Source: Porphyrobacter sp. AAP60
GTDB lineage: Bacteria > Pseudomonadota > Alphaproteobacteria > Sphingomonadales > Sphingomonadaceae
Assembly (NCBI RefSeq): GCF_001296025.1
Contig: NZ_LJHV01000005.1
Location: 1 to 56,684 of the forward strand
Direction of reading: 5' to 3'
DNA length: 56,684 nt
Position numbers and translations under genes: made by a program. The notes below the pieces were generated by a model, which was given only the letters and a program-made list of their open reading frames with translations, searched no databases and was not told the DNA's origin. Positions within the stretch are counted from its first letter, which is position 1, and each line of letters opens with the position of its first letter. Of the stretch, positions 25,728 to 35,368 are shown piece after piece.

Positions 25728-26731
25728 TCTGCCGGTTCCAGGTGCGGTGCAGGTGCAGCCTCACGGCCAAAGCGGCGATCGATGGCTGATCTGGCGGTTT
25801 TGTACCCTTCGGTGAAGGGGTAGATCATTGTCTCGCGGATATCCATCCGGCGTCCGCCTTCCATGCCAAGCACTTCAGCCTCGCCATCCACGCAAGTGCC
25901 GAATATCCTGTCCCAGATGATCCATGTCCCGGAATAGTTGCTGCGGGTTGCTTCGTAATCTTGCGAATGGTGGACGCTGTGGTGCTCCACCGTGTTGAAC
26001 ACAAAACGCCACCAGCGCGGTGTGTTGAAGCGCACATTGATATGCTGATAGACCGCCACCGTCATCCCGATTGCACCCGCCAGCAGGAAGGCGCGCGGGA
26101 GAAAATCGAACAATCCGCCAATGCCAAGGCCGATCAGGAACAGCTCTATCGGGTTGCCGACCGCGCCTTTGTTGACGTTGAGCTGGGTAATGTAATGGTG
26201 CGGCGCATGGGTCAGCCATAGCGGATACCAGTTGTGCATTCCGCGATGCATCCAGTATTGCCCGAAGTCGAAGATCATCGAAATCAGAAGTGCCTGCACC
26301 AGCAGCGGCATGCTGGTGAACCAGCTGAACTTGTCCCAATCGAAAGCGCCCTGGACTGCCTTGATGATTTCGCCATCACCAATGTAGCTATCAACCATGC
26401 CGAGGAAGGTAACGCCCAACCCGACGTAGAATACGTCAGTGGCGAATTCCTTCCATGTCAGTTGCCAGCTTTCATAGCGCGGATTGACCCATTCGAGACC
26501 CAGCAACAGGACTGTCCAGCCAAGCCGGATAGCGATCGCGGTGGAAGCAACGGCAAGCCAATTCGGCGCGTAATACCAGAACAGGATTGCAGCAATGAGC
26601 ATCACGGGCTGAAAATAAGTGAAAAATAACTGCTTGAATGGCCCGCCCTGAACCCGGCCGATGTTTTCCCAGCCGACAATGACAGGTGCATCTGCCCCGA
26701 TGATCCGCTTGCCAACCTTTACTCCGGCCAT
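25724..26731 (-). CDS. Fatty acid hydroxylase/sterol desaturase family membrane enzyme
   Basis: A 335-residue integral membrane di-iron protein. Histidine clusters are MHRGMH, HAPHH and VEHHSVHHSQD, the three-box arrangement of the fatty acid hydroxylase superfamily, spread among five or so hydrophobic helices. Members hydroxylate or desaturate lipids such as sterols, carotenoids or fatty acids, using O2; the substrate cannot be told here. I prefer ATG 26731 (MAGVKVGKRIIG) with GGAG seven bases before it, over the GTG at 26743. Confidence 0.88.
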   Translation of the reverse strand: MAGVKVGKRIIGADAPVIVGWENIGRVQGGPFKQLFFTYFQPVMLIAAILFWYYAPNWLAVASTAIAIRLGWTVLLLGLEWVNPRYESWQLTWKEFATDVFYVGLGVTFLGMVDSYIGDGEIIKAVQGAFDWDKFSWFTSMPLLVQALLISMIFDFGQYWMHRGMHNWYPLWLTHAPHHYITQLNVNKGAVGNPIELFLIGLGIGGLFDFLPRAFLLAGAIGMTVAVYQHINVRFNTPRWWRFVFNTVEHHSVHHSQDYEATRSNYSGTWIIWDRIFGTCVDGEAEVLGMEGGRRMDIRETMIYPFTEGYKTARSAIDRRFGREAAPAPHLEPAE

Positions 26732-26921
26732 CACGAACTCCACTCAAGCTGTTTGGCTGCGCGCCCCGCAATGTGGCTCACCTGACGCGAAGAGTGGGAT
26801 CACCCGTGCCGTCCAGTTCGCTTTCGCACCCTTGGCAACCTCACCCTTGCGAGGAAGTGGCCAAATGACGTAGTTTTGCGCGAACCCTTGAGAAGTTTGT
26901 TCTATTCAGGCGAAGTGCGTA

Positions 26922-27830
26922 TCAATCGGCAAGATGACGCACCGCAATCGCGGTGGCAGCAGCGCGTGTTTCCACTCCGAGTTTCCTGAAAACCTGTTCC
27001 AGATGCTTGTTGACCGTGCGGGGGCTAATACCAAGAATCTCGCTGATCGTCCGATTGGTTTTGCCGTAGCTGACCCACAACAACACTTCGGCTTCGCGCC
27101 GGGTCAGCCCGCTTTGTTTTTGCAGGGCTTCGATTTTGCTGTCCTCGCGCACTTCGGTGATGCGGAGCAATGTTTCGTCGGGGCGGTCGGTAGCAACCAG
27201 AGCAAGTTCGATTGCCATGCCCCTCACATCAGCGCGGATTACCGGCAAGGGTTGCGACGCATCTGACAGCAATTGCCGGACAGCCCCGAGCAAGGCCGGA
27301 GGCAAGCCGCCGCGACTGGCAGTCCATTCGGGGTCGATTGACACGAGCAATGTCTCGGCTTGCGGCGTGCACCAGATGATCGCACCATCCCGGTCAAGCG
27401 CTGCAAGACTGCGCCCCGCCAGCCCCAGCGCCAATCGCGAGCGGAAGGATACGCGCGCATTGGCAAGGTGCACACGGATGCGCGCCAGCAACTCGTCGAT
27501 CACGATCGGCTTTCGCACATAATCGACCCCGCCTGTTCCAAGTGCCGCAACGACGTGTTCCGGCTCGTTCAGGCCGGTCATGAAGATTACCGGAATATGT
27601 TCAGTTGCAGGATCGGATTTGATTGCGCGGGTCGCATCCAGCCCGCTGATGCCAGGCATGATTGCGTCCATCAGGATCAGATCGGGCGCAACCTCATCCA
27701 GTAATTCCAGAGTTGCCTCTCCGCTGCGTGCGATCAGCACCGTCATGCCCTCCGATTCAAGTGTGTCGACAAGAAACCGGAGAGATTCCGGGTTGTCGTC
27801 GACCACCAAAATACAATCCCTTTTAGTCAT
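26922..27830 (-). CDS. Response regulator with LuxR-type DNA-binding domain
   Basis: A 302-residue regulator: receiver domain 5-125 with D55 as phosphoacceptor (LILMDAIMPG) and K in VRKP, a middle PAS-like stretch (about 145-225), then a LuxR/GerE helix-turn-helix (SGLTRREAEVLLWVSYGKTN, then ISEILGISPRTVNKHLEQV). It is the output protein for the hybrid kinase gene that overlaps it by eight bases. Following the allophanate hydrolase gene by only the kinase, it is a candidate nitrogen/urea regulator; its targets are unknown. Confidence 0.9.
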   Translation of the reverse strand: MTKRDCILVVDDNPESLRFLVDTLESEGMTVLIARSGEATLELLDEVAPDLILMDAIMPGISGLDATRAIKSDPATEHIPVIFMTGLNEPEHVVAALGTGGVDYVRKPIVIDELLARIRVHLANARVSFRSRLALGLAGRSLAALDRDGAIIWCTPQAETLLVSIDPEWTASRGGLPPALLGAVRQLLSDASQPLPVIRADVRGMAIELALVATDRPDETLLRITEVREDSKIEALQKQSGLTRREAEVLLWVSYGKTNRTISEILGISPRTVNKHLEQVFRKLGVETRAAATAIAVRHLAD

Positions 27831-29328
27831 CCCGCTGTGCCGCTTTTGCGCAGGCCGACAAGGCACCAAGGTCGAAGGAATCCAGCCAACCGCGCATTCT
27901 GTCTGCCAGCGGCGCCGCTTCCTCGCCCAGCGCGGCAATGGCATCAATCTCGCTCTCGATCGCGCGAACATGGCCAATGCGCACAAACCGTTCGATTGCC
28001 GCAAAATGGGGGCGGGCTGGCCCTGCCAGGTTTGGCGGAAGCTGCGCTGAAAGAGGGCGTACGGCGCTCATGCCCGTGCCACCTGCGTGTAGCCATTCGA
28101 TCCCAAGCTGTTCACCAAGGACGTCAAGCAGGACATCGAAAGCAAAGGGCTTCATCACGAACATATCGTTGGCGGAGCGCTCCACACCATTTGCGGGATG
28201 AGGTTCATGCTCCCCTGAAAGCATCACGATCCGCACAGCCGGTCCATACCGCTGTCGCAGTTGCTCGGCAATTTCCCATCCCCCCATTCCGGGGAGCGAA
28301 ACGTCAAGCAGCGCCAGATCGGGCTGCACCCGTGCCGCCAGTGCAAGGGCCGCTTCGCCATCGCTCGCCGTGGCAACCGCAAAGCCGAGCGGTTCCAGCA
28401 AGCCAGTAAGCATCGCCAAGTGGGCCGGATCATCATCAACCAGCAGCAAGCTGCGGGTGCGCCCGACATATCCCTGAACCCCGCCCGCGCCGGTGCCAGC
28501 GTCGACAGGCGGTTCCAGCGGCTGCGAAAGCATCAACCGCACTGAAAAATGCGATCCCTGCCCCGAAGTGCTTTCTACCTGAATATCCCCGCCCATGATC
28601 CGCACCAGCGCCTGTGTGATCGCGAGACCCAACCCGATGCCGGGCCGCCCCTCGGCCCCGCCCGCCACACGTTCGAAGGGGGTGAATATTCGGACAATGT
28701 CCTCCGGCGCAATGCCAATGCCGGTATCGATCACGGCAAATGTCGCCAATTCATTGCGGTAATGCACCTTGAGCGTCACCGAACCTGTGTCTGTGAACTT
28801 GATCGCGTTGGAAACAAGGTTGATCAAGACCTGCCGCAACCGCTTCTGATCGCCACGAACGAACTCGGGGAGACCAGGGGGACAGTCCAGCGCGAGCGCA
28901 ATACCCTTCGCTCGAGCCTGCAATTCCAGCATATCGATCAACTGTTCCAGAAAAGATCGAAACCGGATCGTGTCGCGGCTGAGTTTCAACGCGCCGCTTT
29001 CGACCTGCGATATGTCGAGCAGGCCCTCGATCAGATGCGACAAATGCTCGCTGCTACGGCGAATGACCTGTGCGGCGCGCACCGCGCCCTGCCCTTCGTT
29101 GCGCTCGAGCAATTGGGCATAGCCATAGATCGCGTTGAGCGGCGAGCGGATTTCGTGGCTGACGCTGGCAAGAAACCGGGTCTTCGCCTCATTCGCCGCT
29201 TCGGCTGCATCGCGAGCGGATTGCAGCGCTACAAATGCGGTTTGCAATTCGGCCACGACTTCCACGTCGGCGGGGTCGCCCGTGGCCTGCACCAGCGCAA
29301 GCAAGCGGTCGAGCGCCGTGGAACTCAT
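27823..29328 (-). CDS. Hybrid histidine kinase without a sensory domain
   Basis: A 501-residue protein. After about 40 residues come a short coiled coil, the HisKA domain with H58 in ASVSHEIRSPLNAIYGY, the HATPase with N174 (LVSNAIKFT) and G1 box DTGIG at 201-205, a receiver domain with D342 (LALLDVSLPGMGG), and a C-terminal helical segment of about 90 residues that could be a phosphotransfer-like tail. No membrane segment or PAS is seen, so it is cytosolic and likely takes its signal through a partner. The gene begins 40 bases after the allophanate hydrolase stop and overlaps the regulator by eight bases. ATG 29328 is chosen over the extended frame. Confidence 0.9.
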   Translation of the reverse strand: MSSTALDRLLALVQATGDPADVEVVAELQTAFVALQSARDAAEAANEAKTRFLASVSHEIRSPLNAIYGYAQLLERNEGQGAVRAAQVIRRSSEHLSHLIEGLLDISQVESGALKLSRDTIRFRSFLEQLIDMLELQARAKGIALALDCPPGLPEFVRGDQKRLRQVLINLVSNAIKFTDTGSVTLKVHYRNELATFAVIDTGIGIAPEDIVRIFTPFERVAGGAEGRPGIGLGLAITQALVRIMGGDIQVESTSGQGSHFSVRLMLSQPLEPPVDAGTGAGGVQGYVGRTRSLLLVDDDPAHLAMLTGLLEPLGFAVATASDGEAALALAARVQPDLALLDVSLPGMGGWEIAEQLRQRYGPAVRIVMLSGEHEPHPANGVERSANDMFVMKPFAFDVLLDVLGEQLGIEWLHAGGTGMSAVRPLSAQLPPNLAGPARPHFAAIERFVRIGHVRAIESEIDAIAALGEEAAPLADRMRGWLDSFDLGALSACAKAAQRDD

Positions 29329-29368
29329 CCGGGGATCCTGACAATCAACGCACGGCGCAGCATCACGA

Positions 29369-31132
29369 TCAAAGGCTCGCGATATATGCGCGCCAGCCAC
29401 CCAGGTGGGTGATGTCCTGCGCACCGTTCAGCGCACGCGGTTCAGCCACAAAGCCTTTGACGCTGCTGCCATCAGCCAGCGTTACCGTGCCGATAGCCAG
29501 CGGCGGGGGGACTTCGGCAACGAAGCTGCCGAAGCTGGCCGGATCAAGCTCGTACACCTCCAGCGCGATGGCCGCGCCTTCGGAACTATGGACCAGCGCC
29601 GGTTTGGGCGGCACGATATCAGCCAAAGCATAGAGCCTGTAATTGGCTGCGGTGGTGAAGGCGCCGACAAAGGTCGCACCGCGACTGGTGAGTTGCCAGT
29701 GCAGCGGCATCCCTTCGAGGTGTGCGCCGACGACAGCGAGTTTGACAGTGTCCATATGCTCTCCAAGATCAAGTGGCGGGGGCGGCGGAAGATCGGCAGA
29801 CGCCAGATAGGATTGCGCGAGCGCGATCAATGCGCGGTCGCTGTGTGCAGGTCCGATCAGCGTGATCCCGAAGCCCGTGCCGTTGTCGCGCTTTCCGGCG
29901 GGGACTGCCACCGCCGCCATGTCCAACAGGTTCACGAAGTTGGTGTAGAGCCCGAGATTGCTGTTGAGCGCAACCGGGGCTTCGAGCAGTTCGGCCACGC
30001 GGTAAGTGGTGCCGGTGGTGGGGAAGGCCAGCACATCGACCTCGGCCCACATAGCTTGCGCATGGCGCTGCAATTCGGCGAGTCGGTAGATGCCGTTCCA
30101 CAGATCGGTGGCCAGCATGGTGCTGCCGGGTGCGATAACCTCACGCACCACGGGATCGATGGCGAGCGGATTGCTTGCCAGCAACGGGGCGATGGCCGCA
30201 GTGCGTTCGGCCACCCACGGCCCGCCATAAAGCAGCCGTGCAGCTTCGAGCAGCGGGGCGATGTCGATTTCGATCAGTTCGCTATCCTGCGCCAGCACCG
30301 CCAGCGCCCGGTCGTAAAAATATTCGGCCGCCACGTCACCGAAGAACACTCGCTGGTCGCGGCGCGGCACCCCGATCCGGCGACCAGCTAAAGCAACATC
30401 GGTACCGGGGCGAGAGAATGGATCCCCCTCATCGAACCCGGCGATCACCGCGTCCACCGCTGCGGCATCGTGCAACTGGTCTGTGAACACCGTAATGCAG
30501 TCGAGCGTGCGACAGGCCGGCACCAGCCCCCGTGTACTCCATCGGCCTTTGGTAGGCTTCAAACCGATGAGATGATTGAATGCGGCCGGCACCCGCCCCG
30601 ATCCCGCCGTATCCGTGCCGAGGGCAAAGGCCACCAGCCCTGCCGCGACCGCAATCGCCGAGCCGGAGCTTGATCCCCCGCTGACATAATCGCGGTTATA
30701 GGCATTGCGCGGGATGCCATAGGGGCTGCGCGTGCCGACCAATCCGGTCGCGAACTGATCGAGGTTGGTCTTCCCGACACAGATCGCGCCTGCCGCCTCC
30801 AACTTTTCGATGACGGTGGCCGAGCGATCCGGCTGATAGGCGAAAGCGGGACAGGCAGCTGTCGTCTCCATGCCCGCCACATCGATATTGTCCTTGGCCG
30901 CAAAGGGCACGCCTGCCAGCGGCAGGTGCTCACCCGCAGCGACGCGGGCATCGATCGCACGGGCAGCTGCGCGCAGGCCATCTGGATCAGCACGGCTGAT
31001 CCACACCTGTGGCTGGTGGACATCATAAGCGGCAAGACGTGCCAGCGTCTCCTCGATAACGGCCAGTGCCGAAGTCTGACCGCCGCCCACTGCGGCAGCG
31101 ATGACGGTCGCGCTGAGTCGGTCAAACACCAT
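29369..31132 (-). CDS. atzF: Allophanate hydrolase (amidase-signature plus C-terminal domain)
   Basis: A 587-residue enzyme with the amidase triad K80 (FAAKDNID), S154 in GGSSSGSA and S178 in GTDTAGSG, followed by the C-terminal domain about 440-587 found in AtzF/DUR1,2. It splits allophanate into two ammonia and two CO2. The ATG (31132) shares a base with the stop of the carboxylase (TAATG) and the longer frame is not used. It forms the last catalytic step of the carboxylase operon. Confidence 0.93.
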   Translation of the reverse strand: MVFDRLSATVIAAAVGGGQTSALAVIEETLARLAAYDVHQPQVWISRADPDGLRAAARAIDARVAAGEHLPLAGVPFAAKDNIDVAGMETTAACPAFAYQPDRSATVIEKLEAAGAICVGKTNLDQFATGLVGTRSPYGIPRNAYNRDYVSGGSSSGSAIAVAAGLVAFALGTDTAGSGRVPAAFNHLIGLKPTKGRWSTRGLVPACRTLDCITVFTDQLHDAAAVDAVIAGFDEGDPFSRPGTDVALAGRRIGVPRRDQRVFFGDVAAEYFYDRALAVLAQDSELIEIDIAPLLEAARLLYGGPWVAERTAAIAPLLASNPLAIDPVVREVIAPGSTMLATDLWNGIYRLAELQRHAQAMWAEVDVLAFPTTGTTYRVAELLEAPVALNSNLGLYTNFVNLLDMAAVAVPAGKRDNGTGFGITLIGPAHSDRALIALAQSYLASADLPPPPPLDLGEHMDTVKLAVVGAHLEGMPLHWQLTSRGATFVGAFTTAANYRLYALADIVPPKPALVHSSEGAAIALEVYELDPASFGSFVAEVPPPLAIGTVTLADGSSVKGFVAEPRALNGAQDITHLGGWRAYIASL

Positions 31133-34100
31133 TAATGCCTCCGCAAGGCCAGCATCGGCGCGCCGGGGTGGATCGCCTGATGTTCGGTGATGTAAAGTGC
31201 CTCTACCGTACCGCTGGAAGGCGCTTCGAACGGGCATTCCATCTTCATTGCCTCGATCACTGCGATCACATCACCTTCGGCCACCACGTCGCCCGGTGCC
31301 ACCAGCAGTTTCCACACGCTTCCGCCGAAAGGCGCTTCGATCAGATCGGCGCCTTCGGGAACTTCCACAGCGCCCGCGTCACTCTCGCCCGCGTGTGCGG
31401 CAAGCAGGTCGCTCACCCGGTCGAATTCGCCCGAGGCCTGCCAAGCGGCACGTTCGGCATCGAAGGCGGCCATGCGGCTGGCTTCGAACGCGGCAATACT
31501 CGAAGCGTTTTCAGACAGGAAAGCGCGATAATCGGCGAGGCGGAAGGTGCTTTCCTCAACGCGGATTGCGCGCCGCCCATGGGGAAAATCGCGCCGCCAT
31601 TCGCTCAGTTCGTCGGCGGAGACGGGGAAAAAGCGGATCTGGTCGAAAAACCGCAGCAGCCACGGCTTGCCATCCACGAAAGCATCTGTCTGCCGATGGG
31701 TATTCCAGACCTGGATGGTGCGCCCGAACAGTTGATACCCGCCGGGCCCCTCCATCCCGTAGATGCACATGTATGCTCCGCCGATCCCCACAACATTGGG
31801 GGGCGTCCAGGTGCGGGCGGGATTGTATTTGGTGGTTACAAGCCGGTGGCGCGGATCGACCGGGGTGGCCACCGGCGCGCCAAGATAGACGTCGCCAAGG
31901 CCTAGCACGAGATAGCTGGCATCGAAAATCAGATCTTCCACTGCTTGCTGGTCGGGAAGTCCGTTGATGCGCCGGATGAACTCGATGTTGTCGGGGCACC
32001 ACGGTGCATCATCGCGGACTGTGCCGATATACTTCTGGACTGTTTCCTCGATTGCCGGATCGCGCCAGCTCAGCGGCAGGTGGACGATACGGGAAGGGAT
32101 GGCGAAGTCGCTGAGATCGCCCATTGCCTGCTCGGCAGCGATCAACGCGGTGAGCGCGCGCGACTGATCCAGCGTGATGCCATCGAAATGCAGTTGTAAA
32201 GAACGGATACCGGGTGTGATATCGATCACACCCGGTATCTTGGTCTGCGCCAGCGCCTGCATCAGCGCGTGCACCCTGATACGCAGCTCGATATCGAGCA
32301 CGATATCGCCATACTCGACAAGAATATTGCAGTCTCCTTGCTGGCGATAGATCGTGCGCGGGCGTTTGCCTTGCGCGGGAATCTCGGCGAGGATTGGAGA
32401 CAGTTCGGTAATAGCGCTGGAGGGCATCGAGGCTGGCCTTGTGGTCAGCGGCGCAGCGATGGCCGCCTTCGCATCGGCAATGCTGACGGGCAGAAACCGC
32501 ACCCGATCATCGGGCGCAAGCTGGCCGATCTTCCAGCGATCTGCGGCGATAACCGTAAAAGGGCAAACGAACCCGCCAAGCGATGGCCCGTCAGGCCCCA
32601 GAATGATCGGCATGTCGCCGGTGAAGTCCACCGCGCCAACGGCATAGGGATTGTCGTGGATATTCGACGGATGAAGCCCCGCCTCCCCGCCATCGCGCCG
32701 TGCCCATTCGGGCTTGGGTCCGACCAGCCGCACCCCGGTGCGGTTCGAATTGTAATGCACTTGCCATTCGGCGTCGAGGAACCGCGCAATGTCGTCGTCA
32801 GTGAAGAAATCGGGCGCACCGTGCGGGCCATAGAGCACCCGCAGCTCCCACGTCTGCCCCAGCGCAGGGAGCGCTGCCACAATCCCGTCGCCCACCGTGC
32901 CATTGCCCAGATGGAGCACATCACCGGCCACCAGCACCCGCGCCGCATGGCCACCAAATCTGCCGAGCGTGAAAGTAGCCGCCGAACCCAAGTAGGGCAC
33001 TACATCCAACCCGCCCGCAAACAGGATAGCCCCGCGCATCCCCCCGCCGCGCACCCGCCCCATCACCAGCGTCTGCCCGACGGCGATTTCAAGCAAAACC
33101 CCGCGCTCCACCGCCACGCCGTCCAGCGTCGCGCCAAAATCCGCCCCCATCAGGCAAACCTGCGCAGGCGCCTCGAACATCAGCGTCGGACCGCTCGCTG
33201 TCACTTCCAGCCCCGCCGTGCCTTCAGGATTGCCAAGGATCAGGTTGCCGAGACGGAAGCTCAGATCATCCACCGGCCCGCTTGGTGGAACGCCCACATC
33301 CCACAGCCCCAGTCTGCCCGGCCAGTCCTGCACCGACGTCGCAGTTCCTCCAGCGATAACCCGCACCGAAAGCGGCGCATGTGCGACGCCTTCGAGAAGA
33401 CTTGTCGAAACCTGTCCGCTTACAAAGCCCGGCGCCCGCACCACATCGCGCAGCCAGCGCAAGTTAGTTTCGATCCCGTCGATCCGCGATGCATCAAGCG
33501 CCATCTGCATCGCGGCAATCGCACCGTCGCGGGTGTCGGCCCGGGTGATCAGCTTGGCCAACATCGGATCGTAAAAGGCGCTGACTTCGCTGCCCGCCAT
33601 GACCCATGTTTCGGCGCGCACACTTTCAGGGAAGGCGACATTCACCAGCGTGCCGGTGGTCGGGCGGTAATCCATTGCCGGGTCTTCGGCATAAAGCCGC
33701 ACTTGGACGCTGTGCCCGCGCACAGTGGGCGCAGGCGCATCAAGCATCGCGAAATCGCCTGCCGCACCGCGGATCATCCATTCGACCAGATCAACGCCCG
33801 TCACCTCTTCGGTGACGCCGTGTTCAACCTGAAGGCGCGTGTTCATTTCAAGGAAGAAGAAATCCTCGCGCTGCGCATCATACAAAAATTCGACGGTGCC
33901 TGCTGAAAGATACCCCGCCGCCTCGCCCAGCCGCACTGCCGTTTCAATCAACTGTGCGCGCTTCGGTTCGGACAGGCAGGGCGCGGGGGCCTCCTCCACC
34001 ACCTTCTGGTTGCGTCGCTGGAGCGAGCAATCCCGCTCTCCCAGCGCCATGACACGGCCCTTTCCGTCGCCGAAAATCTGCACTTCAAGGTGGCGAGCGT

Positions 34101-34713
34101 GGGCAATGAAGCGTTCGAGGAAAACGCCCGCATCGCCGAAACTTGCCTCACCCTGCCGCATGACAGCGGCAAACCCTTCGCGAAGCGCCGCTTCGGTTTC
34201 GCAGACGCGCATCCCGATACCGCCGCCACCGGCGGTAGCCTTGAGCATCACCGGATAACCGACCCGAGCCGCCGCCTCTGCCGCATCGTCCTCGCCGGTC
34301 AGCAAGCCGGTGCCGGGTGCCAATGGCAGACCATGCGCCTCAGCCAGCGCGCGGGCGGAATGTTTAAGCCCGAAGATGCGGATATTTTCCGGTGTCGGCC
34401 CCACAAAAGCAATGCCTGCCGCCGAGCAAGCCTCAGCAAAGTCGGCGTTTTCTGCAAGAAAGCCATATCCCGGGTGGATCGCGCCTGCCCCTGTTGTTTT
34501 TGCCGTCGCGAGTATAGCCTCGACATTCAGATAGGATTGCGCCGCCGGCCCCGGCCCGATGCACACCGCCATGTCCGCCGCACTGACATGCAGCGATCCT
34601 GCGTCGGCTTCGGAATAGACCGCCACCGATTTCAGACCCATCTGCCGGCACGTGCGGATAATCCGCGTGGCAATCGCGCCGCGATTGGCAATCAGGACAA
34701 CATCGAAACTCAC
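31132..34713 (-). CDS. Biotin-dependent urea/guanidine carboxylase
   Basis: A 1193-residue single-chain carboxylase. A biotin carboxylase domain (about 1-445) has NRGAIATRIIRTCRQMG, the ATP-grasp and RDCSLQRRNQKVVEEAPAP; next come the AHS2 and AHS1 (KipA/KipI-like) halves of the carboxyltransferase; a BCCP ends the chain with K1157 in VIEAMKMECPFEAP, the biotinylated lysine. It carboxylates urea to allophanate or guanidine to carboxyguanidine. Because two DUF1989 deiminase-family proteins accompany it, guanidine is the more likely substrate by analogy with characterised systems. The start ATG overlaps the preceding DUF1989 stop by four bases. Confidence 0.93.
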   Translation of the reverse strand: MSFDVVLIANRGAIATRIIRTCRQMGLKSVAVYSEADAGSLHVSAADMAVCIGPGPAAQSYLNVEAILATAKTTGAGAIHPGYGFLAENADFAEACSAAGIAFVGPTPENIRIFGLKHSARALAEAHGLPLAPGTGLLTGEDDAAEAAARVGYPVMLKATAGGGGIGMRVCETEAALREGFAAVMRQGEASFGDAGVFLERFIAHARHLEVQIFGDGKGRVMALGERDCSLQRRNQKVVEEAPAPCLSEPKRAQLIETAVRLGEAAGYLSAGTVEFLYDAQREDFFFLEMNTRLQVEHGVTEEVTGVDLVEWMIRGAAGDFAMLDAPAPTVRGHSVQVRLYAEDPAMDYRPTTGTLVNVAFPESVRAETWVMAGSEVSAFYDPMLAKLITRADTRDGAIAAMQMALDASRIDGIETNLRWLRDVVRAPGFVSGQVSTSLLEGVAHAPLSVRVIAGGTATSVQDWPGRLGLWDVGVPPSGPVDDLSFRLGNLILGNPEGTAGLEVTASGPTLMFEAPAQVCLMGADFGATLDGVAVERGVLLEIAVGQTLVMGRVRGGGMRGAILFAGGLDVVPYLGSAATFTLGRFGGHAARVLVAGDVLHLGNGTVGDGIVAALPALGQTWELRVLYGPHGAPDFFTDDDIARFLDAEWQVHYNSNRTGVRLVGPKPEWARRDGGEAGLHPSNIHDNPYAVGAVDFTGDMPIILGPDGPSLGGFVCPFTVIAADRWKIGQLAPDDRVRFLPVSIADAKAAIAAPLTTRPASMPSSAITELSPILAEIPAQGKRPRTIYRQQGDCNILVEYGDIVLDIELRIRVHALMQALAQTKIPGVIDITPGIRSLQLHFDGITLDQSRALTALIAAEQAMGDLSDFAIPSRIVHLPLSWRDPAIEETVQKYIGTVRDDAPWCPDNIEFIRRINGLPDQQAVEDLIFDASYLVLGLGDVYLGAPVATPVDPRHRLVTTKYNPARTWTPPNVVGIGGAYMCIYGMEGPGGYQLFGRTIQVWNTHRQTDAFVDGKPWLLRFFDQIRFFPVSADELSEWRRDFPHGRRAIRVEESTFRLADYRAFLSENASSIAAFEASRMAAFDAERAAWQASGEFDRVSDLLAAHAGESDAGAVEVPEGADLIEAPFGGSVWKLLVAPGDVVAEGDVIAVIEAMKMECPFEAPSSGTVEALYITEHQAIHPGAPMLALRRH

Positions 34714-35345
34714 GCGGCCACGATCATGCGAACCGGCGTCGGGTTGAAGCCGTTACAGGGGTTGTTGATCTGCGGGCAGTTGGACACGACCACGATCACA
34801 TCGGTCTCGGCACGCAGATCGACCGTCAGGCCCGGCGCAGAGATACCGTCGACGATGCCGAGCGTGCCGTCTTCTTCAACGGGTACATTCATAAAGAAAT
34901 TAATGTTGGAGACGATATCGCGCTTGCCGCGAGCTTGCGTCAGGTTTGCCTCAAGGAAGTTGTCGACGCAGGCGTGCTGGGATTTGGTGTGATGACCATA
35001 ACGCAGGGTATTGGATTCGCATGAACACGCCCCGCCGATTGTGTCATGGTAATCGACCGCGCTGCCTGTGATGGTCATCAGCGGATTGCCCTCGTTTGAC
35101 AAGAGCACGCTGCCGGTGCGCAGGAACAGGTTGCCTTGTGCGGCAACCGTGTCCTGCGCGCTGTATCGCTCGGCATCGTCGGCGGCGGAATAGATCAGGA
35201 AATCGACAGCCTGATTGCCCTCCACATCGACGATCCTGAGCGTCTGCCCCATGGCCACGTGGTGCAGCCATGGGGCGCGAGCGGGAACGATCTCGTCGTG
35301 GATGATGGAGCCGGAAAGACCGGAGAAGGCCGGATCGCTGGTCAT
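34710..35345 (-). CDS. DUF1989 protein, carboxyguanidine deiminase subunit-like
   Basis: A 211-residue protein of the urea-carboxylase-associated DUF1989 family. The metal-type residues are in GACSCESNTLRYG, HACVDNF and SNCPQINNPCNG. Homologous pairs were shown to convert carboxyguanidine to allophanate in guanidine-using bacteria, supplying the step between the carboxylase and allophanate hydrolase. The frame is open to 35528, but ATG 35345 (MTSDPAFSG) gives the normal N-terminus. It ends with a four-base overlap into the carboxylase gene. I cannot assign it to the A or B subunit. Confidence 0.85.
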   Translation of the reverse strand: MTSDPAFSGLSGSIIHDEIVPARAPWLHHVAMGQTLRIVDVEGNQAVDFLIYSAADDAERYSAQDTVAAQGNLFLRTGSVLLSNEGNPLMTITGSAVDYHDTIGGACSCESNTLRYGHHTKSQHACVDNFLEANLTQARGKRDIVSNINFFMNVPVEEDGTLGIVDGISAPGLTVDLRAETDVIVVVSNCPQINNPCNGFNPTPVRMIVAA

Positions 35346-35368
35346 GTTATGCCTTCGGGGCAAGAGGG

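Noticed and set aside
32269..33906. 545-codon open frame on the plus strand
   Set aside because: Antisense to the carboxylase gene; no motif, His/Arg-rich shadow translation.
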